From assembly GCA_947627625.1 (NCBI GenBank), contig CANQWR010000002.1, positions 1 to 64,000 of the forward strand: a stretch of DNA of 64,000 nucleotides, given 5' to 3'. A program made the position numbers and the translations under genes. Shown one piece after another: positions 55,356 to 64,000 of this stretch. This DNA comes from an uncultured Ruminococcus sp. Its GTDB lineage: Bacteria; Bacillota; Clostridia; Oscillospirales; Ruminococcaceae. The notes under the pieces were generated by a model. It was given only the letters and a program-made list of their open reading frames with translations, had not been told where the DNA came from and did no database searches. How positions within the stretch are numbered: position 1 is the stretch's first letter; each line of letters starts with the position of its first letter.

Positions 55356-55384
55356 ATTATATCATGTTCGAGAAAATCTGTCAA
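55356..55384 (-). promoter_or_regulatory. Perfect-consensus promoter for valS operon
   Basis: TTGACA (55384-55379), 17-base spacer, TATAAT (55361-55356) on the minus strand. The leader is about 100 bases. Confidence 0.88.
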
Positions 55385-55419
55385 CTATTTATTTCGGAAC
55401 GAGTTGGGGTGTGTTGCTT

Positions 55420-55570
55420 GTGGGGGACTTTGTCCCCAAATTTTTATTGGAACGATTAGGGGCAGGGGGCTTTGCCCCCTGAACCCCCATTGGGGGCTCT
55501 GCCCCCAAACCCCCGTCGGGGGGAAGAATCCCCCCGAACCCCCCATGATTATTCTCACAGAGGAAACGCC
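55420..55570 (-). repeat. Family A mosaic
   Basis: Minus orientation: GGGAATAAT edge, GGGGGG head, G/C words and ATCGTTCCAAT. It lies upstream of the valS promoter. Confidence 0.87.
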
Positions 55571-55617
55571 CTCAGCCCCCATGATTATTCCCACAAGGGA
55601 GACACTCTCGACTTCCA

Positions 55618-55722
55618 TAAACTTGAATAGTAGGAAAACTAAAAATATTTAATCACGGGTTTCCAAAGGGGGGTTCCCCCTTTGGTGGGGGGCTTGGGGG
55701 GCAGAGCCCCCCACAAAACAAC
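55618..55722 (+). repeat. Family B repeat module, copy 3
   Basis: AACTTGAATAGTAGG, ACTAAAAATATTTAATCACGG, CCAAAGGGGG hairpin, and a GGGGGGCAGAGCCCCCC word ending 10 bases before the stop of the minus-strand gene at 55732. Confidence 0.85.
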
Positions 55723-55731
55723 GCCCTCCAC

Positions 55732-56166
55732 TCAGAGAAATCCCCTCATGCTGACACAGAGATTTTCCTCTGCTCTTACAAGTCTCTTTGCAATATTTTT
55801 AGACCTCTCATCGGCTGCCGAGTACTGATTGAGATAACGGCTTATAGACTTCACGCCCATGTTACAGCCGTCCGTTATGAGGTCTGCAATAACGCTGTCT
55901 GACTCGTTCATTTGCAGTTTGACATTGGTTTTTATCCATGACATACCCTTTGCCATTGGGTTAGGTTCTTTGCCGTCGTCGTGGTAGTCGGCGAGAACCA
56001 TCTGCAAATCATTTTTGAGAGCTTCGTTTTCGCTCATACTGTCCTGTAAAATTTTTTTAAGGCTCTCGTCGTGTACATAGGTCATCACGTCGTCTATAGC
56101 GGAGACTCCCATTTTGACACCTGCATCGCACTCCCTGAGAAGTTTTATAGTATCCTGTTCCACCAT
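55732..56166 (-). CDS. Helical protein, possibly ferritin-like, unknown function
   Basis: A 144-residue, mainly helical protein (MVEQDTIKLLRECDAGVKMG). It has the feel of DUF2383/ferritin-like small bundles (ADYHDDGKEPNPMAKGMSW) but no metal-site pattern is certain. ATG 56166, with AAAGGAG 11 bases upstream; longer frames start inside the leader. Divergent from amt. Confidence 0.72.
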   Translation of the reverse strand: MVEQDTIKLLRECDAGVKMGVSAIDDVMTYVHDESLKKILQDSMSENEALKNDLQMVLADYHDDGKEPNPMAKGMSWIKTNVKLQMNESDSVIADLITDGCNMGVKSISRYLNQYSAADERSKNIAKRLVRAEENLCVSMRGFL

Positions 56167-56326
56167 GTTGTAAAACACTCCTTTCATTACTGTTATAATA
56201 TTGTCTGCAGCGTTGTAAAAAATATTATACAGGGAGTTCAAAATTATTATATTTTGCCGATATGCACATTTTTTTCAACGGTAGAAATAAAAAAATGTTC
56301 AAAACATGAAATTCTTCAAAAAGCCC

Positions 56327-56355
56327 TTGACAAATCGGAAATTACCGTCTATAAT
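56327..56355 (+). promoter_or_regulatory. Perfect-consensus promoter for amt-PII
   Basis: TTGACA, 17-base spacer, TATAAT. The start point near 56362 gives a leader of about 170 bases before the amt ATG. Confidence 0.9.
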
Positions 56356-56374
56356 ATACTTGTAAACAGCAAAG

Positions 56375-56429
56375 ACGCTGTGGAGACTGTCATTTTTGTA
56401 CGCAGTATCCACGGCGTTTTGTGTTTTTT
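56375..56429 (+). terminator. Leader terminator/attenuator upstream of amt
   Basis: ACGCTGTGGA (56375-56384) pairs with TCCACGGCGT (56408-56417), and an inner ACTG/CAGT extends the stem. The T-rich run TTTTGTGTTTTTT follows. It begins only about 13 bases into the transcript, so most transcripts should end here unless it is overridden. Confidence 0.75.
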
Positions 56430-56503
56430 ATTAAGTGCTTAATTCCATACACAACGGGGTGTATGATGCCTTTTTACAGGGTATCTGCACCCCTCCGCTT
56501 TTT
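56430..56503 (+). promoter_or_regulatory. Two hexaloop hairpins with overlapping terminator (ANTAR-target-like)
   Basis: Hairpin 1: ATTA, loop AGTGCT, TAAT (56430-56443). Hairpin 2: CATACAC, loop AACGGG, GTGTATG (56446-56465). Both loops have A at position 1 and G at position 4, the reported rule for ANTAR antitermination targets. The 3' arm of hairpin 2 lies in GGGGTGTA (56456-56463), which can instead pair with TGCACCCC (56486-56493) before TCCGCTTTTT, forming a competing terminator. Confidence 0.6.
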
Positions 56504-56530
56504 GCTGTAGTATTATAAGGAGGTAATTTT

Positions 56531-59991
<3,461 letters not shown>

Positions 59992-60023
59992 ATATAAATT
60001 ATATATAAGACTTACGCCTTGAT

Positions 60024-60150
60024 TGGGGGCTACGCCCCCAAACCCCCATTAACGATTAGGGGCAGGGGGCGTTGCCCCCTGAACCCCCATTGGGGGCTCT
60101 GCCCCCAAACCCCCGTCGGGGGGAAGAATCCCCCCGAACCCCCCATGATT
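60024..60150 (-). repeat. Family A mosaic
   Basis: Minus-strand orientation: GGGGGG head, G/C words and ATCGTTAATGG. It lies between pyrG and glnN, leaving 82 bases before the glnN start. Confidence 0.87.
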
Positions 60151-60232
60151 TTTGGAAACCGGGGCAAGGTTCACAAGTCAAAAAAGTCAAGAAGTTTACA
60201 CAAATAATAATATATAACTGGAGGTTTTACTT

Positions 60233-62323
60233 ATGGAAAAGGTTACAGATTACTTTGGTTCAATGGTGTTTGACGAGAGAGTCATGAAAGCTGTTCTCTC
60301 AGAAAAGGTGTACAAGAGCCTGAAGAGGACTATCGACAGGGGTACACCGCTTGACATCTCCGTTGCAAACGCTGTTGCGGAGGCTATGAAAGAGTGGGCA
60401 ATCGGAAAGGGTGCAACTCACTACACACACTGGTTTCAGCCCGAAACAGGTCTGACAGCCGAAAAACACGACAGTTTCATATCTCCCGCACCCGACGGCA
60501 GGGTTATTATGGAGTTTTCGGGAAAAGAGCTTATTAAAGGTGAACCCGACGCATCTTCATTCCCGTCGGGCGGTCTGAGAGCTACTTTTGAAGCAAGAGG
60601 TTACACGGCTTGGGATCCTACTTCCTATGCGTTCATAAAGGACGGCACACTCTATATCCCGACCGCTTTCTGTTCATATACGGGTGAGGCACTCGACAAA
60701 AAAGTACCGCTTCTCCGTTCAATGGACGCTCTGAACCGTCAGGCTCTGAGAATTTTGAAACTTTTCGGCAATGATACTGTTAAATGTGTAAAGACTTCAG
60801 TCGGACCTGAGCAGGAGTATTTCCTCATTCCGCAGGAGCTTTACGCACAGAGAAAAGATTTGATTATGACGGGACGTACTCTTTACGGTGCAATGCCCCC
60901 GAAAGGTCAGGAGATGGAAGACCACTATTTTGGTGCTATAAAGACAAAAGTTAAGGAGTACATGGCTGACCTTGACAAGGAGCTCTGGAAACTGGGAATA
61001 CTCGCAAAGACAAAGCACAACGAAGTTGCTCCCGCACAGCATGAGCTTGCACCTATTTACAGTACAACAAACATAGCTGCCGACCAGAACCAGCTCACTA
61101 TGGAAGTTATGCAGAAAATCGCACAGCGTCACGGTCTTGTGTGTCTGCTCCACGAAAAGCCCTTTGCAGGCGTGAACGGTTCGGGCAAGCACAACAACTG
61201 GTCTATCTCAACCGATACGGGAGTTAATCTTCTCTCACCCGGTGAGACACCCTATGAAAATGCACAGTTCCTGTTGTTCCTTGCGGCAGTAATCAAAGCT
61301 GTTGACGATTATCAGGATTTGCTCCGTCTGTCTGTTGCGACGGCGGGAAACGACCACAGACTTGGTGCGAATGAAGCTCCTCCCGCAGTTATATCAATGT
61401 TCCTCGGTGACGAGCTCACAGCTGTACTTGAAGCCATTGAGAACGACACTCCCTATAACGGCGGTGAGAAGGAGAAAATGCAGCTCGGTGTTGACGTTCT
61501 GCCGAAGTTCAGCAAGGACTCCACAGACAGAAACAGAACTTCCCCGTTTGCGTTCACGGGAAACAAATTTGAGTTCAGAATGCTTGGCTCTTCAAATAGT
61601 ATCTCCTGTGCAAACATTCACCTCAACGCCGCTGTTGCGGAGAGCCTGAAACAGTTCGCCGACGTACTCGAAAAGGCTGACGATTTCAAGACAGCTCTGC
61701 ACCAACTGATAAAAAATACTATAAAAGAACACAAGAGAATCATTTTCAACGGCAATGGTTACGACGACACCTGGATAGCAGAGGCTGAAAAACGTGGTCT
61801 GCTCAATCTCAGGACTACTGCTGATGCAATGCCGAGGTTATGTGACGAAAAGAACGTCAGAATGCTCACTTCACACGGCGTTTTCACCGAAGCCGAAATA
61901 TACTCACGCCGTGACATAATGCTTGAAAACTACACAAAATCTGTTAATATAGAGGCTATCACCATGATAGACATGGCAAGAAAGGAGATAATCCCCGCTG
62001 TGTCGAGGTTTGCGGGAGACGTTGCAAAGGCTGTTTCAGCAAAGACCGCCGTTGCGAATGTCGCTTGCAAGTATGAGAAAAAACTTGTGACAGAGCTTTC
62101 GGACCTTATCGACAAGATGGACGAAGCGTCATCAGACCTTGAAAAGGCTGTCGCAGACCTCAAGGTGATACCCGAAAGTGTCGAAGCCTCAGCGTTTGTG
62201 CGTGACTCACTTCTCCCGAAGATGGAAGTCCTCCGCTCATTTGCCGACAAAGCCGAGACAATGACCTCAGAGGAGTACTGGCCCTTCCCGACCTATGACA
62301 AACTTCTCTTTGGTGTAGAATAA
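60233..62323 (+). CDS. glnN: Glutamine synthetase type III
   Basis: A 696-residue GSIII enzyme (ATP-dependent glutamine synthesis from glutamate and ammonium). Length fits GSIII, not the 440-residue type I. Motifs: [12 protein letters not shown] near the N-terminus, [32 protein letters not shown], and [17 protein letters not shown] with GGAGG upstream. It pairs functionally with gdhA and amt-PII. Confidence 0.96.
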   Translation: MEKVTDYFGSMVFDERVMKAVLSEKVYKSLKRTIDRGTPLDISVANAVAEAMKEWAIGKGATHYTHWFQPETGLTAEKHDSFISPAPDGRVIMEFSGKELIKGEPDASSFPSGGLRATFEARGYTAWDPTSYAFIKDGTLYIPTAFCSYTGEALDKKVPLLRSMDALNRQALRILKLFGNDTVKCVKTSVGPEQEYFLIPQELYAQRKDLIMTGRTLYGAMPPKGQEMEDHYFGAIKTKVKEYMADLDKELWKLGILAKTKHNEVAPAQHELAPIYSTTNIAADQNQLTMEVMQKIAQRHGLVCLLHEKPFAGVNGSGKHNNWSISTDTGVNLLSPGETPYENAQFLLFLAAVIKAVDDYQDLLRLSVATAGNDHRLGANEAPPAVISMFLGDELTAVLEAIENDTPYNGGEKEKMQLGVDVLPKFSKDSTDRNRTSPFAFTGNKFEFRMLGSSNSISCANIHLNAAVAESLKQFADVLEKADDFKTALHQLIKNTIKEHKRIIFNGNGYDDTWIAEAEKRGLLNLRTTADAMPRLCDEKNVRMLTSHGVFTEAEIYSRRDIMLENYTKSVNIEAITMIDMARKEIIPAVSRFAGDVAKAVSAKTAVANVACKYEKKLVTELSDLIDKMDEASSDLEKAVADLKVIPESVEASAFVRDSLLPKMEVLRSFADKAETMTSEEYWPFPTYDKLLFGVE

Positions 62324-62355
62324 TGCCATCTACTTTTCTCCCCTAAATAGAGATT

Positions 62356-62398
62356 CCCCTGCACGGTATTATAGTGCTGTGCAGGGGGATTTTTTTTA
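62356..62398 (+). terminator. glnN terminator
   Basis: CCCCTGCAC (62356-62364) pairs with GTGCAGGGG (62379-62387), followed by eight T. Confidence 0.92.
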
Positions 62399-62476
62399 TT
62401 TCACCCCCGAAAAGTGACAATTTTCTTGTTTATACCGTGATAGAATAAGTTATAAGTTTCTTTTGAGGGTGATAGA

Positions 62477-64000
62477 ATGTTCAGGATAAAAGGTCTGAAA
62501 TTGAGCAACAATTCTTTGATGATACTTTCTTTTCTGTCGGCTATGGCGTCGGGATTTTTTCTTTCGGGGGCGAATATAGCGGGAGTAGCGTCTTTTGCGG
62601 ACATATCCCTTGCGGGGGCATTGGGAGTAGTCACGTCTCCGGCAGTCCTTGCGGGGAGCCTTTTAAGGTGCATAGTTGACGGTACTGTCGGGAAGAACAT
62701 AGTCAAGATAATAGCAATGATAATAATAGTCATAACAAAACTGTTTTCGGACATAGGCAACAGGACAAAGGCTTGCGGATTTTTCACGGCATTCGGAATA
62801 TTTGTATCGGGAATGTTAATATCGGCGGTTCTCGGAGAATTTTTTTACAAACTTCTTTTTTATCTGTTTTACTCGGTTTTGTCGGGGCTGACCGCCTATT
62901 CCGCATCACTCGTCATAATGAGCCTGAAAAAGCAGTTTGTGATAGAACTGTCGGGGAAATCGGGTTGTGCCTATGCACTTGTTTACATAGTTTTCATGTC
63001 GGCACTTTGCGGAATAGAGATATACTCCCTGAACATAGGTATGATGATCGGTACAGCCGTCACGCTCCTTGCCTCCTATTATTACGGACACACGGGAGGT
63101 GCGTTGTGTGGTGCATTGACATCTTGCGGAGCATTTCTCGCCTCCTCAGACGCTGGAATGACTGTTGTACTCCTCCCCGTGGCGGGACTTATGACGGGTT
63201 ACATTCACCGTCAGAGGACAGGCGTTTCGGTGGTGGCGTTTGTGTCGCTAAGTTTCATGCTGATGGTTCTGACAGGCATAACAAAGAATAATATAGGTAT
63301 AATGCTGAACATAGTTTCGGGAGCAGTTTTATTTGCGGTCATTGCCCCCTGCTACTCGGACAAATGGGTGAGTACGGGAACGGACAGCGGTACAGCCTTG
63401 CCCGATATAATAAACGCAAGAATGAGTTTTCTGTCCGACTCAATAGGGACTGTCAGGGCGGAGTCGGGAAAAATTGCGGAAGTCCTCGCCGAAAACAGCA
63501 AGGACGTTGACGGCGTGAGCAGAATCAGTTCAAAGATATGCAGTAACTGTTACAGGAACGATTTGTGCTGGGGGAGCGAAAAAGCGGTCACACAAAAGGC
63601 TTTTGCGAAACTGTCACGCCAGCCTGAAATAACTTACGAGACTTTTCCCTATGAATTGCAGAACTGCCTGAAAAAGGAGGAACTTATAAAAAAATTCGCA
63701 AAAGCGTCAAGGGAGAGAATGACTGCGAGAATTTTGAGACTTCGCTCTTCGGGAAATCAACAGCTTTTAAGTGAACAGATAAAGATAACAGAGGAGATAA
63801 TACGCTCTGTCGGGGAGAGAATAGATGTCCGCTACTCCGAACCGATAAGCAGACTTGTGACAAAAAAGCTGTCACGTTACGGAATTGTCCCGAAAAAAGT
63901 CATAGCGTACTACAATATATACAACAGACTTATAATAGAGTTGTACTTTATAACAGCGGAGTCTCCTGCAAGTACGTCAAGAATATGTGATTTGATTTCG
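62477..64000 (+). CDS. spoIIE: Stage II sporulation protein E, 5' part (runs off the window)
   Basis: An uninterrupted frame of 508 codons, open at 64000. The N-terminal 290 or so residues form about eight to ten membrane helices. The cytosolic part begins near residue 305 (LPDIINARMSFLSDS), with the SpoIIE-type cysteine cluster ICSNCYRNDLCWG and the helical regulatory segment LSEQIKITEEIIRSVGER. The PP2C phosphatase domain lies beyond the window. SpoIIE removes phosphate from SpoIIAA (34406) and so activates SigF. ATG 62477 with GAGGGTG upstream. Confidence 0.88.
   Translation, partial: MFRIKGLKLSNNSLMILSFLSAMASGFFLSGANIAGVASFADISLAGALGVVTSPAVLAGSLLRCIVDGTVGKNIVKIIAMIIIVITKLFSDIGNRTKACGFFTAFGIFVSGMLISAVLGEFFYKLLFYLFYSVLSGLTAYSASLVIMSLKKQFVIELSGKSGCAYALVYIVFMSALCGIEIYSLNIGMMIGTAVTLLASYYYGHTGGALCGALTSCGAFLASSDAGMTVVLLPVAGLMTGYIHRQRTGVSVVAFVSLSFMLMVLTGITKNNIGIMLNIVSGAVLFAVIAPCYSDKWVSTGTDSGTALPDIINARMSFLSDSIGTVRAESGKIAEVLAENSKDVDGVSRISSKICSNCYRNDLCWGSEKAVTQKAFAKLSRQPEITYETFPYELQNCLKKEELIKKFAKASRERMTARILRLRSSGNQQLLSEQIKITEEIIRSVGERIDVRYSEPISRLVTKKLSRYGIVPKKVIAYYNIYNRLIIELYFITAESPASTSRICDLIS

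Noticed and set aside
55257-55360. T-box riboswitch in front of valS
   Set aside because: The leader is too short and lacks the T-box core and a terminator/antiterminator pair.
60150-60232. Hexaloop antitermination hairpins before glnN, as for amt
   Set aside because: I looked for paired stems with AnnGnn loops and found none; the gap is A-rich and unstructured.

Overview
The window looks like chromosome of a low-to-mid GC, spore-forming Clostridia, most likely a Ruminococcus-like member of the Oscillospiraceae. Supporting this are a spoIIAA-spoIIAB-sigF operon, a SpoIIE N-terminus, a BofA-like protein, an IspH-S1 fusion, a type III glutamine synthetase, CoaX and DUF1292 next to a Fur-type gene. 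Species assignment is inference. Genes lie on both strands, and there is no rRNA, prophage, transposase or CRISPR array.

Layout. 0-9 kb: P-type calcium pump, HtrA protease, CoA genes (coaX, MIF-like, coaBC) and folD. 9-17 kb: lgt with two M16 peptidases, then cmk-plsC-MORN protein-ispH/S1. 17-25 kb (all minus): tepA, ftsK/spoIIIE, ygiQ, a ComEC-like hydrolase, DUF3006 and a HI0933-type flavoprotein. 25-32 kb: an EAL phosphodiesterase, tRNA-Leu, a repetitive membrane-anchored protein, a phosphoesterase, and a run of three unnamed small genes plus bofA-like. 32-39 kb: pyrimidine-nucleoside phosphorylase, flavin reductase, the spoIIA operon, three small unknown genes and a flotillin-like SPFH protein. 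39-47 kb: SLC13-type transporter, Cmk-like kinase, a Gly-Arg-His tRNA cluster, rlmH, a lipoprotein, a Ca/Na exchanger, rtcB, small genes and DUF1292. 47-64 kb: Fur, gdhA, valS-yjbR-GNAT-SDR-folC, an Amt-PII fusion, pyrG, glnN and the start of spoIIE.

Two themes link the genes. The last 16 kb groups nitrogen assimilation: gdhA, ammonium channel fused to its own PII regulator, glutamine-dependent pyrG, and glnN. The amt leader carries two hairpins with AnnGnn hexaloops and an overlapping terminator, which resembles an ANTAR-protein antitermination target. The second theme is forespore development: SpoIIE dephosphorylates SpoIIAA, which frees SigF from SpoIIAB, and SpoIIIE-type FtsK moves DNA.

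The most unusual structural feature is a family of intergenic mosaics built from short G/C hairpins (G-run, A-rich loop, C-run) and AT palindromes. It recurs about 15 times, sometimes as tandem units of about 110 bp. A second related module occurs three times. The mosaics fill nearly every gap above 200 bp, and in one place one supplies a gene's stop codon. Several vegetative promoters with 17-bp spacers are readable and help fix start codons (tepA, valS, SPFH, tRNA cluster, amt).
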